The notes: generated by a model from the letters alone, not told the origin. Positions 25,570-34,419 are shown, counted from the first letter of the stretch. The stretch is DNA of 64,000 nt from Citricoccus alkalitolerans (GCF_039528175.1 NZ_BAAALH010000001.1:248001-312000), one strand, 5' to 3'. Made by a program: numbers and translations.

Positions 25570-27393
25570 CTAGTCCGCTATGGCGGCGATTGGTGCACCT
25601 GCGGTGACAGTGGCGCCAACCTCGGCGCTGAGCTCGGTGATGGTCCCGGACTTGTGTGCGGTCAGGGGCTGCTCCATCTTCATCGCCTCGAGCACCACGA
25701 TCAGGTCGCCTTCGGCCACGGCATCCCCGACGCCGACCGCGACCTTGACGATCGTGCCCTGCATCGGTGAGGTCAGGGTGTCCCCGTTGGCGCCGGTGGC
25801 GGTGGCGCCCCGGGTGCCACGGGACTTGCGGCGGCGGGAGCCGGCCTTGGCGCCGGTGGCCACGGTGGAGATGGCGCCGAGGATGGCGGGCAGGGTGACC
25901 TCGACTCGCTTGCCGTTGACCTCTACGGTGACGGAGCGGCGATCCTCGTGCTCCTCCTCGATGTCTCCGGCGGCTCCCGGGGTGCCCGCGAACGGGGCAA
26001 TGGTGTTCTCGAAGCCGGTCTCGATCCACCGGGTGTGCACGGTGAACGGGGTGCCGTCCGCCGGCGCGAAGGCTGGGTCCGAGACCACGGCACGGTGGAA
26101 CGGCAGGACAGTGGGCATGCCGGCGACCTGCATCTCGGCCAGGGCACGGCGGGAGCGCTGCAGGGCCTGCTCCCGGTTGGCGCCGGTGACAATCAGCTTG
26201 GCCACCATGGAGTCGAAGGCACCGGTGATGGTCTCGCCCTCCTCCACGCCGGTGTCCACGCGGACGCCTGGGCCGGAGGGCAGGCGGAAGCGGGTCAGGG
26301 TGCCGGGGGAGGGCATGAAGTTCTTGCCGGCGTCCTCGCCGTTGATGCGGAACTCGAAGGAGTGGCCGCGCACCTCCGGGTCTCCATAGCCCAGCTCCTC
26401 ACCGCGGGCGATGCGGAACTGCTCGCGCACCAGATCCAGGCCGGTGACCTCCTCGGAGACGGTGTGCTCGACCTGCAGCCGGGTGTTGACCTCCAGGAAG
26501 GAGATGGTGCCGTCCGTGCCCACGAGGAACTCGCAGGTGCCCGCGCCCACGTAGCCGGCCTCCACGAGCAGGGCCTTGGAGGATTCGTACAGTCGCTGCT
26601 GCTGCTCGGCGGTCAGGAACGGGGCCGGGGCCTCCTCGACGAGCTTCTGATTGCGGCGCTGCAGGGAACAGTCACGCGTGGACACCACCACCACGTTCCC
26701 GGCGGCATCGGCCAGGCATTGGGTCTCCACGTGGCGCGGTGCGTCCAGGAAGCGCTCCACGAAGCACTCACCACGGCCGAAGGCGGCGGTGGCCTCCCGG
26801 ACCGCGGAGTCGAACATCTCGGGAATGTCCTCGCGGCTGCGCACCACCTTGATGCCGCGGCCTCCGCCACCGTGGGCGGCCTTGATGGCCAGGGGGAGTC
26901 CGTGGGTGTCGGCGAAGGCGAGGACTTCGTCCGCGTTCGCCACCGGGTCGGCGGTGCCGGGCACCAGCGGGGCGCCGACCTTCTGGGCCAGGTGGCGCGC
27001 GGAGACCTTGTCCCCCAGCTGCTCGATGGCCCCGGCGGGAGGGCCGATCCACACCAGGCCGGCAGCTTCGACGGCACGGGCGAAGTCGGCGTTCTCGGAC
27101 AGGAAGCCGTAGCCGGGGTGGACGGCATCGGCGCCGGAGGCCTGGGCGGCGGCGAGGATCTTGTCCACCACCAGGTAGGAGTCGGTGGCGGAGGCCCCGC
27201 CCAGGGCGATGGCGTCGTCCGCCATGCGCACGTGCAGGGCTTCGCGGTCCGGCTCCGCGTAGACGGCCACGGCGCTGAGCCCCTCGTCATGTGCCGCGCG
27301 GATGATGCGGACGGCAATCTCCCCGCGGTTGGCCACGAGCACCCGCGAGAACGGGCGGGCTGCGGTGGTGGCGGTCGGCGTCGGCTGGGACAT
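25570..27393 (-). CDS. accA3: Acyl-CoA carboxylase alpha subunit (biotin carboxylase plus BCCP)
   Basis: A 607-residue protein that carboxylates its own biotin and hands the carboxyl group to the beta subunit to make malonyl-CoA (or related acyl-CoA). Order: biotin carboxylase domain (about 15-460: RVLVANRGEIAVRIIRAA, ATP loop AAHGGGGRGIKVV, HVETQCLAD, EVNTRLQVEHTVSEEVTGLD), a linker, and a C-terminal biotinyl domain with the target lysine in VVLEAMKMEQPLTAH. Start ATG 27393 with AAGGAG 10 bases upstream. The beta and epsilon subunits lie at 32319-34231 and the biotin ligase at 34427. Two copies of a near-palindrome upstream are shared with the beta subunit promoter. Confidence 0.95.
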   Translation of the reverse strand: MSQPTPTATTAARPFSRVLVANRGEIAVRIIRAAHDEGLSAVAVYAEPDREALHVRMADDAIALGGASATDSYLVVDKILAAAQASGADAVHPGYGFLSENADFARAVEAAGLVWIGPPAGAIEQLGDKVSARHLAQKVGAPLVPGTADPVANADEVLAFADTHGLPLAIKAAHGGGGRGIKVVRSREDIPEMFDSAVREATAAFGRGECFVERFLDAPRHVETQCLADAAGNVVVVSTRDCSLQRRNQKLVEEAPAPFLTAEQQQRLYESSKALLVEAGYVGAGTCEFLVGTDGTISFLEVNTRLQVEHTVSEEVTGLDLVREQFRIARGEELGYGDPEVRGHSFEFRINGEDAGKNFMPSPGTLTRFRLPSGPGVRVDTGVEEGETITGAFDSMVAKLIVTGANREQALQRSRRALAEMQVAGMPTVLPFHRAVVSDPAFAPADGTPFTVHTRWIETGFENTIAPFAGTPGAAGDIEEEHEDRRSVTVEVNGKRVEVTLPAILGAISTVATGAKAGSRRRKSRGTRGATATGANGDTLTSPMQGTIVKVAVGVGDAVAEGDLIVVLEAMKMEQPLTAHKSGTITELSAEVGATVTAGAPIAAIAD

Positions 27394-27478
27394 CGGGGCG
27401 GGACTCCTTCATGAGCGTCGGCGCAGGCGGTCTGCGAGGGGCCGGGCCCAGCCTGATGCCGGGGCAGCCCACCTGCCG

Positions 27479-27508
27479 AGCCTAGACGTGACGGTGGGTT
27501 TCCTACAG
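27479..27508 (-). promoter_or_regulatory. Promoter -10 and overlapping operator of the carboxylase alpha gene
   Basis: On the minus strand TAGGCT (27484-27479) is a good -10. Immediately upstream, 27508-27492 reads CTGTAGGAAACCCACCG, which matches the motif TTGTAGGAAnCCnACAA at 12 of the 15 fixed positions and would cover the -35 region. The leader would be about 80 bases. Confidence 0.5.
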
Positions 27509-27544
27509 GATCCGGGGCGTTTTCCCCGCGCCGCGTGACATCGG

Positions 27545-27561
27545 TTGTAGGAATCCCACAA
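27545..27561. promoter_or_regulatory. Candidate operator, second copy upstream of the alpha gene
   Basis: TTGTAGGAATCCCACAA is a near-perfect palindrome (TTGTAGGA / TCCCACAA, one mismatch). It is identical at 15 of 17 positions to the site at 34344-34360 upstream of the beta subunit and birA. Confidence 0.55.
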
Positions 27562-27572
27562 ACTTCCTGCTG

Positions 27573-28853
27573 CTACCGCCGTCGTGACAGCGTGGCGCCG
27601 GTGCGAGCGCGCCGGTGCGTCACCACCGCCAGGATCATGACGGCCAGACCGACCACGGTCAGGCCGGTGCCGAGCAACGCCGGCGATCGGTATCCGAGCC
27701 CGGCATCCACCACCACGGCACCGAGGAAGGCGCCCAGGGCGTTGGCGAAGTTGAACGCGGCGTGGTTCATGGCCGCGCTGACCGAGGGGGCATCGCCGCT
27801 CTCGCGCAGCAGGCGCACCTGCAGGGCGGTGGTGAAGAGGGAGCCGGCGACGCCGAGCAGCAGCACGCAGGCGATGGCGACGGCGGGGACGTGCGCCAGG
27901 GTGGCGAAGGCCAGCAGGACCAGCCCCAGGCTGATGACTCCGCCCACGGCGGACTTCTCGATCGAGCGGTCCACGAGCGGACCGGCGATGAGGGAGCCGA
28001 GGGTCATGCCGACACCGAAGCAGACGAGCACCCAGGGGACAGCTGACTCGGACAACCCGGTGAGATCGGTCATCGTCGGCGAGATGAAGGTGTAGACCGC
28101 GAACATTCCGCCGAAGCCGATAGAGCCGGCCACGAGGGTGAGGACGACCTGGGGGCGCTTGAGCGTGCGCAGCTCTCCGCGGATGGACGGCCCCAGTCCC
28201 GGAGAGCTGCGCGGAACGAGGGCGAACACGGCCACGAGCGTGAGCAGTCCGATCAGGGCGACCAGGCCGTAGGCGGTCCGCCAGCCGAACTGGGCGCCCA
28301 AGGCGGCAGCCGCGGGCACTCCCACGATGTTGGCCACAGTCAGGCCGAGCATGACCCGGGCCATGGCGGTGGCCCGGCGGTGTGGGGCGACCAGGGTGGA
28401 GGCGACCACGGCGCCGATGCCGAGGAAGGCTCCGTGGGGCAGCCCGGTGATGAAGCGGGAGACCAGCATCAAGGGCAGCGACGGTGCCAGGGTGCTGCCG
28501 ATACTGCCGATGACGAACAGGGCGGCCAGACCCAGCAGCAGGCGCCGGCGTTCCATCCGGGCGGTCAGGGCGGCGATGAGCGGTGCCCCGATGACCACGC
28601 CGATCGCGTAGAGGGACACCGCATGGCTCGCCTCGGTGATCGTGGCGTCGAAGCCCTCGGCGATGTACGGCAGCAGGCCCATGGTGGCGAACTCCGCCGT
28701 GCCGATGCCGAATGCGCCGATCGCCAGCGCGAAGATGGCCAGCCGCGCGGCCCTCGCCGGAACAGGCTGACCGGGGTGCCCGGGGTGCCCGGGGCGCTCG
28801 GGCGCCGCCGGGCCGGACGCGGCGGTCGCCTCAGTGGTCTGGGTGGGGGCCAT
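27573..28853 (-). CDS. MFS efflux transporter (AraJ/DHA1-like)
   Basis: A 426-residue, 12-span transporter similar to the AraJ/YdhP/chloramphenicol-efflux DHA1 group: FALAIGAFGIGTAEFATMGL at segment 1, AVSLYAIGVVIGAPLIAALT at segment 2, ARMERRRLLLGLAAL in the 2-3 loop, RFITGLPHGAFLGIGAVVA at segment 4 and AAMNHAAFNFANALGAFLGA near the end. These usually expel drugs or sugars; the substrate here is unknown. The ATG at 28853 (MAPTQTTEA) has AGGAG 7 bases upstream; the frame is open to 28967 without a better start. Confidence 0.88.
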   Translation of the reverse strand: MAPTQTTEATAASGPAAPERPGHPGHPGQPVPARAARLAIFALAIGAFGIGTAEFATMGLLPYIAEGFDATITEASHAVSLYAIGVVIGAPLIAALTARMERRRLLLGLAALFVIGSIGSTLAPSLPLMLVSRFITGLPHGAFLGIGAVVASTLVAPHRRATAMARVMLGLTVANIVGVPAAAALGAQFGWRTAYGLVALIGLLTLVAVFALVPRSSPGLGPSIRGELRTLKRPQVVLTLVAGSIGFGGMFAVYTFISPTMTDLTGLSESAVPWVLVCFGVGMTLGSLIAGPLVDRSIEKSAVGGVISLGLVLLAFATLAHVPAVAIACVLLLGVAGSLFTTALQVRLLRESGDAPSVSAAMNHAAFNFANALGAFLGAVVVDAGLGYRSPALLGTGLTVVGLAVMILAVVTHRRARTGATLSRRR

Positions 28854-28991
28854 GGGCGTTCTCCTGGTGGACGGCGGCGGATCACTCCGCACGGGCTTCC
28901 CCACGCTAACGCCGCGGACGCGGATGGCTCGCCCGGAAAGTGGCCCAGGCCGTGTGAGAACAGGCACACCTCCGGCTCGGGCTGTTCCGGC

Positions 28992-29777
28992 TCAGGCGCC
29001 GTGGGACTCCCACAGGGAAGCGAGCGAGACCTCGAACTCCGCCAGCAGGCTGCGCAAACTGGAGACGGACAGGCCGATCACGGCATTCGGGTCCCCCTCC
29101 ACCACAGTGACGAAGGCCGCTCCGCGGCCGTCGATCGTGAAGGCGCCGGCGCACTGCAGGGGCTCACCGGTGGCCACGTACGCGGTGATCTCCTCCTCGT
29201 CGACCTCCGCGAAGGTCACCGCGGCGCTCGATAGCGCCCCGGTGGCCGGACGCGCGAGCGGCGCGCCGTCGTCGGGCTCGGACACGGCAGCGACCTCCGC
29301 AGACCTGCCGGGCTGTGCATCGGCACCCGTGCCGACGTCACGGTTGTCCACGACCCAGTGGCCGGTGTGCAGTTCTCCAGTACGTCCGGACTGAGCCCGC
29401 CAGCGCTCCATGGCCACCTCGGGTTCCCAGGGCTTGCCATAGGCCACGCCGTCCAGTTCGAACACCGAGTCGCAACCGATCACCAGGGCGCCCGACGCCT
29501 CGGGGTGCCCGGCGACGTCTTCGGCCTTGGCCCGGGCGAGCAGCTGGGCGGTCTCGGCCGGACTGGCCAGCGGATGGGCCGCGGCGATCGCGTCCTCGTC
29601 CACGTCCGAGACCACCACGGTGAACGGGAGACCGGCGGCCTCGAGGATCCGCGCCCGGGAGGGGGAGGCGGAAGCCAGCACCAGCCTCGGCACCGCTGCG
29701 CCGCCGTCGTGGGCCCGCTTCTGGGCCTGTTCAGTGGCCGGCAGGGCGCTCGACCCGGCCTCCGCCTGGCCGCTCAT
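28992..29777 (-). CDS. maf: Maf-like nucleoside triphosphate pyrophosphatase
   Basis: Hydrolyses non-canonical or house-cleaning dTTP/UTP-type nucleotides to monophosphates. Motifs: PRLVLASASPSRARILEAAG (phosphate-binding loop), VSDVDEDAIA, VIGCDSVFELDGVAYGKPW (catalytic Asp region), FAEVDEEEITAYVATGEPL and CAGAFTIDGRGAAFV. The 261-residue length exceeds the usual 190-200 because of an N-terminal extension (about 30 residues) and an insert of about 40 residues (near 155-195, Asp/Ala/Pro-rich) between GHWVVDNRD and SSAAVTFAEV. The ATG at 29777 overlaps the stop of the upstream DUF885 gene (ATGA), so the two are co-translated. Confidence 0.9.
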   Translation of the reverse strand: MSGQAEAGSSALPATEQAQKRAHDGGAAVPRLVLASASPSRARILEAAGLPFTVVVSDVDEDAIAAAHPLASPAETAQLLARAKAEDVAGHPEASGALVIGCDSVFELDGVAYGKPWEPEVAMERWRAQSGRTGELHTGHWVVDNRDVGTGADAQPGRSAEVAAVSEPDDGAPLARPATGALSSAAVTFAEVDEEEITAYVATGEPLQCAGAFTIDGRGAAFVTVVEGDPNAVIGLSVSSLRSLLAEFEVSLASLWESHGA

Positions 29778-31456
29778 GCCATCGCCTTGCGCAGGGTGTC
29801 CAGCCCCATGGAGCCCAGGCGCAGGGCCCGGGTGTGGAACGCCTTGAGGTCGAACGCGTGGCCCTGGGCCGTGGCGCGGTCGGCCTGTTCGGAACGGATC
29901 TGCTCCCAGATCCGTTGGCCGACCTTGTAGGAGGGTGCCTGACCCGGCCAGCCGAGATAGCGGATGAATTCGAACCGGATCTGGCCGGGGGAGTCGTTGA
30001 GGTGCTTCGTCAGGAACGCGAACCCCTGCTCGGGGGTCCACACGCCGCCGCCCTCGGTGGCCGGGGCCTCGAAGCCGCAGTGCACGCCGATGTCGAACAC
30101 CACCCGGGCGGCACGCATCCGCTGGGCGTCCAGCATGCCGAGGTGGTCGCCCGGATCCGTGAGGAAACCGAACTCGTCCATCAGCTTCTCGGCGTACAGG
30201 GCCCAGCCCTCACCGTGGCCGGAGGTCCACAGCCCATTGCGCCGCCAGTCGTTCAACTCGTCCTGGGCGAGCATGGCCGTGCCGATCTGCAGGTGATGGC
30301 CGGGTACGCCCTCGTGGTAGACGGTGGTGGTCTCCTGCCAGGTGGTGAAGGAGTCTTCCCCGGCGGGCACGGACCACCACATGCGGCCGGGCCGCGAGAA
30401 GTCGTCCGAGGGGCCCGTGTAGTAGACGCCGCCCTCCTGCGTGGGGGCGATCATGCACTCGACGCGGTCCATCGGGGCGGGGATCTCGAAGTAGCGGGTC
30501 ATCTCCTGCAGTGCGGTGTCGGTGACGCCCTGCATCCAGTCCCGCAGCGCCGTGGTGCCCTGCAGTCGGCGGGCCGGGTCCGCGTTCAGGATCGATCGGG
30601 CCTCGTCGATGCTGGCACCCGGCCGGATCCGTTCAGCGTCGGCCTGCTGGGCCTCGATGATTCGCGCGAGCTCCTCCTGTCCCCACGCGTACGTCTCTTC
30701 CAGATCGATCTGGGCGCCCAGGAACTCCTGCGAGTACAGCTCGTAGAGATCTTGCCCGACGGCGTCCCGTTCCGGCGCACTGCCCCGCACCTCCTCCTTC
30801 AGGAAGTCTGCCAACCCCTGGTAGGCGGTCCCGGCCCTGCGCGCCTGGGCCTCCAGCTCGGTGAGCAGGGCGGAGGGCACGACGCCGGCCGCGGAGGCGC
30901 GCTCGACCAGCCCCGGGAAGAAGCCACCGGCGGCAGAGTGGGCCTCGGCCTGCTCGATGACGATGTCGACCTGGCGCTGGGCGGCGACCTGGCCGGCGTC
31001 GCGCGATGCCCGCAGGGACTCGGCGTACCCTGCCAGGGCACTGGGCAGGTTGGCCAGCCGGCCGGCGATGTGGGCCCAGTCCTGCTCGGTCTCCATCGGC
31101 ATCAGGTCCAGGATGTTGCGGATCTCCTGGGCTGGGGAAGCCAGATTGTTCAACTCGGTGCGGCCGGTGGCGTGGATCCGGCGTTCCAGCCCCACCCGCT
31201 CGTGCAGCGCGGCGGCGGTGACGCGGTCCACGTCATCGGTGGGAGTGAGGCGGTCGAGGTCCTCCAACAGGGTCCGGTTCAGCTCGTCCTGGGCGGCCGT
31301 TCCAGCGGGGGAGTAGTCCGAGTACTCCGTCTCGTGGCCCGGGTGGCCGAGCGCGGTGGCCTCCTCGGGGTGCAGGGCGAGGGTGTCGGCGAAATAGCGG
31401 TTGGCCAGCGCGTCGATGTCAGTGGGCTGGCGGGTCTCACGTGCGGAGTCGGTCAT
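29774..31456 (-). CDS. DUF885 family protein (putative metallopeptidase-like)
   Basis: A 560-residue soluble protein of the DUF885 family, largely helical. The clearest motif is TVYHEGVPGHHLQIG (about residues 368-382), an H-E-x-x-x-x-H-H pattern resembling a zinc-binding peptidase site, followed downstream by GHGEGWALYAEKLMDEFGF (second conserved Glu). Related proteins are annotated as hydrolases or peptidases without firm activity. No signal peptide, so likely cytoplasmic. Coupled to maf by a 4-base overlap. Confidence 0.88.
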   Translation of the reverse strand: MTDSARETRQPTDIDALANRYFADTLALHPEEATALGHPGHETEYSDYSPAGTAAQDELNRTLLEDLDRLTPTDDVDRVTAAALHERVGLERRIHATGRTELNNLASPAQEIRNILDLMPMETEQDWAHIAGRLANLPSALAGYAESLRASRDAGQVAAQRQVDIVIEQAEAHSAAGGFFPGLVERASAAGVVPSALLTELEAQARRAGTAYQGLADFLKEEVRGSAPERDAVGQDLYELYSQEFLGAQIDLEETYAWGQEELARIIEAQQADAERIRPGASIDEARSILNADPARRLQGTTALRDWMQGVTDTALQEMTRYFEIPAPMDRVECMIAPTQEGGVYYTGPSDDFSRPGRMWWSVPAGEDSFTTWQETTTVYHEGVPGHHLQIGTAMLAQDELNDWRRNGLWTSGHGEGWALYAEKLMDEFGFLTDPGDHLGMLDAQRMRAARVVFDIGVHCGFEAPATEGGGVWTPEQGFAFLTKHLNDSPGQIRFEFIRYLGWPGQAPSYKVGQRIWEQIRSEQADRATAQGHAFDLKAFHTRALRLGSMGLDTLRKAMA

Positions 31457-31465
31457 GTCAGCACA

Positions 31466-31594
31466 CTACTCGGGGTGCTCAGGCCACTGCGCCCCTGGGC
31501 TCAGGGTTCGCCTCCGCAGGCCCTGGACATGGCGTACCCAGGAGACGGCCTCCTCCAAAGGCTCGTTCTTGGACTGTTCGATGACGTCCAGCAT
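31466..31594 (-). CDS. Possible 42-residue small protein
   Basis: The minus frame 31594-31466 encodes MLDVIEQSKNEPLEEAVSWV followed by RHVQGLRRRTLSPGAQWPEH and PE. Composition is protein-like, with an amphipathic helix in the first half. It fills the otherwise empty 200-base interval between the DUF885 and GyrI-like genes. No convincing Shine-Dalgarno precedes the ATG, and the frame stays open upstream (RARGPDGRCGSSM) without a start, so it may instead be a relic. No family recognised. Confidence 0.35.
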   Translation of the reverse strand: MLDVIEQSKNEPLEEAVSWVRHVQGLRRRTLSPGAQWPEHPE

Positions 31595-31653
31595 GCTGGA
31601 GCCGCAGCGCCCATCTGGGCCACGAGCTCGAGTTGAATGGGTGAATAACGGAG

Positions 31654-32289
31654 CTATCCGTGTGGAAGAGTGGCGGCGCCGACCGGTTGTCTCAGGATCG
31701 TGCGCAGCTTCTCAGGAGCGACCCTGCGCGGGTCACTGAGATAGATCTCGTGGTGCCTCCCGGCCATGGTGAGGCCGTGGCCGGGGATGTACTCGTGGTG
31801 CATCCGTGCCAGCACCTCGGCCTCGTCATCGAAAGAGCCGACGTGCAATGTCTGTACGCAACGCCCCTCGGACAGTGTTTCCAGGCGGACGTCGCCCAGA
31901 CGCTCCGGGAGATCCTTGGCTCCGGCCTGCTTGATGGCCGTCTCGAACATCTGCTGATCGGTCCACTCGGGGACCATGATCATCATCGTCCAGTCCCACC
32001 GGGATTTGTCCCGTGCAGCGGTGAAGGACTCCATATCCTCGGCCCACCACAAACCCTCCAGAGGCATGACGACGTAGTCTCGACCGAGGTCGCGTTTGCT
32101 CGCGAACTTCAGCTTGTAGGCCACCGGGTAGAGCGCCCTGAGTGCCGCGGCGTAGGCCGGGGAGGTGTTCGGATCACCGTGGCCGTCGATCATGAGGTAC
32201 CGCGTGTCGGGCACTTCCAGGATCCGAAACTGGTGCCGTTTCGCCTGGTAGGCGTCGAGGCTCTTCTTGTAGTCGACCTTGTGGTTCAT
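31654..32289 (-). CDS. GyrI-like small-molecule-binding domain protein
   Basis: A 211-residue single-domain protein of the GyrI-like/SOUL-type effector-binding superfamily. Marks: HQFRILEVPDTRYLMIDGHG at the start of the domain, AYAAALRALYPVAYKLKF, PLEGLWWAEDMESF and a C-terminal HEIYLSDPRRVAPEKLRTIL. No DNA-binding domain is attached, so it is not a transcription factor by itself. Stand-alone proteins of this kind may bind or detoxify small hydrophobic molecules. The ATG at 32289 (MNHKVDYKKS) is chosen; the upstream frame is antisense-like filler. Confidence 0.85.
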   Translation of the reverse strand: MNHKVDYKKSLDAYQAKRHQFRILEVPDTRYLMIDGHGDPNTSPAYAAALRALYPVAYKLKFASKRDLGRDYVVMPLEGLWWAEDMESFTAARDKSRWDWTMMIMVPEWTDQQMFETAIKQAGAKDLPERLGDVRLETLSEGRCVQTLHVGSFDDEAEVLARMHHEYIPGHGLTMAGRHHEIYLSDPRRVAPEKLRTILRQPVGAATLPHG

Positions 32290-32318
32290 CGGGAACCTGG
32301 ATTTGGGGTGGAGACCGC

Positions 32319-32648
32319 TCAGCGCTGCCCGGCGGCGTGCTTCCAGGAGCCGGAACCGGGGCGGGCCCACAGTCCGAGGCGGCGTCGGCGGTCCAGGGTG
32401 CGGTCCCGGTCGGTGCGGCCGGCACTCTCGCGCCGGTGGTGTTCGGCCTGGGCAGCCACGGCTTGGATGACCGCGGTCAAGGCGGCCGTCTCCTCGGCAT
32501 CGAGGTTGCCCTTGACGAGCAGGGCCGGCTCCGGTGCCTGGCCGGCGTCTGGGATGGGGTGCTGTGGGTCCATCATGGCCTCCCAAGGCCTCTCGGTCAG
32601 CGTGGTCTGTGGGGTCTCAGTGGTTGCCAGGGGCTCCTGGCCGCTCAC
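32319..32648 (-). CDS. accE: Acyl-CoA carboxylase epsilon subunit
   Basis: A 109-residue protein with the short epsilon-subunit signature LLVKGNLDAEETAALTAVIQ in the middle and an Arg-rich C-terminal tail ending WARPGSGSWKHAAGQR. In actinobacteria this subunit stabilises the alpha-beta holoenzyme. Its ATG (32648) overlaps the stop of the beta gene, so the two are translated together. The N-terminal 45 residues are polar and poorly conserved in this family. Confidence 0.85.
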   Translation of the reverse strand: MSGQEPLATTETPQTTLTERPWEAMMDPQHPIPDAGQAPEPALLVKGNLDAEETAALTAVIQAVAAQAEHHRRESAGRTDRDRTLDRRRRLGLWARPGSGSWKHAAGQR

Positions 32649-34231
32649 AGCGGGATGTTCCCGTGCTTCTTGGCGGGCCGCGATTCACGCTTGTGGAAGG
32701 TGGCCCGCAGGCCTCGCACGATCTGCGTCCGCGTCTCGGCCGGCGTGATGACGGCGTCCACGTAACCGCGGTCGGCCGCTTGATAGGGGTTGAGCAATTC
32801 GGCCTCGTAGCCTTCCACGATCTCGGCACGCTTGGCCTCCACATCACCACCGGACTCCTCGACGGCCTTGAGGTCCCGGCGGTAAAGGATGTTGACCGCT
32901 CCCTGGGCTCCCATCACGCCGATCTGGGCGGTCGGCCAGGCGAGGTTGAGGTCCGCGCCGAGCTTCTTGGACCCCATGACGATGTAGGCGCCGCCGTAGG
33001 CCTTGCGGGTGATGACGGTCAGCTTCGGCACTGTGGCCTCGGCGTAGGCGTAGATGAGCTTGGCGCCGCGGCGGATGATCCCGGAGAACTCCTGGTCCGT
33101 TCCGGGCAGGAACCCGGGGACATCCACGAACGTGATGATCGGGATGTTGAAGGCATCGCAGAATCGAACGAAGCGGGCGGCCTTCTCCGAGGCGTTGATG
33201 TCCAGGGTGCCGGCGAACTGCATCGGCTGGTTGGCCACGATCCCCACGGAATGCCCCTCGACCCGGCCGAGACCGCAGATCACGTTGGGCGCATAGAGCT
33301 CCTGGACCTGCAGGAAGTGGGCGTCGTCCACCACGTGCTCGATCACGGTGAGCATGTCATAGGGCTGATTCGCCGAATCGGGGATCAGTGTGTCCAGCTC
33401 GAGGTCCTCGGGGGTGACCTCCAGCTCTTCCTCGAACGGCTCCACCGGTCCCTCGGCCAGGTTGTTGGAGGGGAGGAACTCGAGCAGCTCACGCACATAC
33501 TCGAGGGCGTCCTCCTCGTTGGCGGCCAGGTAGGAGGCGGTGCCCGTGGAGACGTTGTGCTGGCGGGCGCCGCCGAGTGTCTCCATGTCCACGTCCTCGC
33601 CCGTGACGGTCTTGATCACGTCCGGGCCGGTGATGAACATGTGGGAGGTCTTGTCCACCATGATGATGAAGTCGGTCAGTGCGGGGGAGTAGGCGGCGCC
33701 ACCGGCCGAGGGGCCCATGATGAGGGTGATCTGCGGGATCACGCCGGAGGACATGACATTGTTGCGGAAGATGTCCGCGAACATCGCCAGAGAGGCGACC
33801 CCCTCCTGGATCCGCGCCCCTCCGCCGTCGTTGATCCCGATCACCGGGCAGCCGTTTCGGGCGGCGAACTCCTGGACCTTGACGATCTTCTCGCCGTTGA
33901 CCTGACTCAGGGAGCCGCCGTAGACCGTGAAGTCCTGGGCGTACACGGCCACCATGCGGCCGTCGACGGTGCCGTAGCCGGAGACCAGCCCGTCCCCGAC
34001 GGGCTTCTTCTTCTCCATGCCGAAAGCGGTGGTGCGGTGCACCGCGAGGGCATCGAATTCGATGAACGATCCCGGATCCAGCAACAGCTCGACGCGTTCG
34101 CGGGCGGTGTGTTTGCCCCGCTCGTGCTGCTTGTCCACGGCGGCCTGGCCGGACGGCAGGGCGGCCTCGGCCCGGCGGCGCTCCAGGTCCTGCAGCTTGC
34201 CGGCCGTGGTGGTCAGATCCGGTTCGGTCAC
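32645..34231 (-). CDS. accD: Acyl-CoA carboxylase beta subunit (carboxyltransferase)
   Basis: A 528-residue carboxyltransferase that moves CO2 from carboxybiotin to acetyl- or propionyl-CoA. Key parts: DKQHERGKHTARERVELLLD, oxyanion-hole loop GINDGGGARIQEGV, MGPSAGGAAYSPALTDF and the second loop VDVPGFLPGTDQEFSGIIRR. At the position that tunes substrate choice in Streptomyces PccB/AccB (Asp versus Ile) this protein has Ile (KAYGGAYIVMGSK), which favours acetyl-CoA; this is inference from the family. The GTG at 34231 is chosen because GGAGG lies 4 bases upstream; ATG 34258 has no ribosome site. Confidence 0.93.
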   Translation of the reverse strand: MTEPDLTTTAGKLQDLERRRAEAALPSGQAAVDKQHERGKHTARERVELLLDPGSFIEFDALAVHRTTAFGMEKKKPVGDGLVSGYGTVDGRMVAVYAQDFTVYGGSLSQVNGEKIVKVQEFAARNGCPVIGINDGGGARIQEGVASLAMFADIFRNNVMSSGVIPQITLIMGPSAGGAAYSPALTDFIIMVDKTSHMFITGPDVIKTVTGEDVDMETLGGARQHNVSTGTASYLAANEEDALEYVRELLEFLPSNNLAEGPVEPFEEELEVTPEDLELDTLIPDSANQPYDMLTVIEHVVDDAHFLQVQELYAPNVICGLGRVEGHSVGIVANQPMQFAGTLDINASEKAARFVRFCDAFNIPIITFVDVPGFLPGTDQEFSGIIRRGAKLIYAYAEATVPKLTVITRKAYGGAYIVMGSKKLGADLNLAWPTAQIGVMGAQGAVNILYRRDLKAVEESGGDVEAKRAEIVEGYEAELLNPYQAADRGYVDAVITPAETRTQIVRGLRATFHKRESRPAKKHGNIPL

Positions 34232-34315
34232 AGGTCCTCCGTCGGTTGGAACTTTCATACAAGCGGTGCGGCGGTGGTTTCGGGGCACGCCCCGTGAACA
34301 TCACGGCCAAGGACC

Positions 34316-34360
34316 AGTCTAGTGACGTCCAGGCCTCCACCTCTTGTAGGAACCGCACAA
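34316..34360. promoter_or_regulatory. Promoter and operator between accD and birA
   Basis: On the minus strand TAGACT (34321-34316) is a good -10 for accD, leaving a leader of about 78 bases. Just upstream, 34344-34360 reads TTGTAGGAACCGCACAA on the plus strand, matching the operator at 27545-27561 at 15 of 17 positions. The same site is about 55 bases upstream of the expected birA transcription start. Confidence 0.5.
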
Positions 34361-34413
34361 GATTGGTGCCGGGGGCCCCCGGATTGGTCCAGCGAATGAC
34401 CAGTACCACCCGC

Positions 34414-34419
34414 TATACC
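34414..34419 (+). promoter_or_regulatory. Possible -10 of birA, leaderless spacing
   Basis: TATACC is followed after 7 bases by the birA ATG at 34427, so the mRNA could begin at the start codon. No -35 is clear. Confidence 0.35.
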
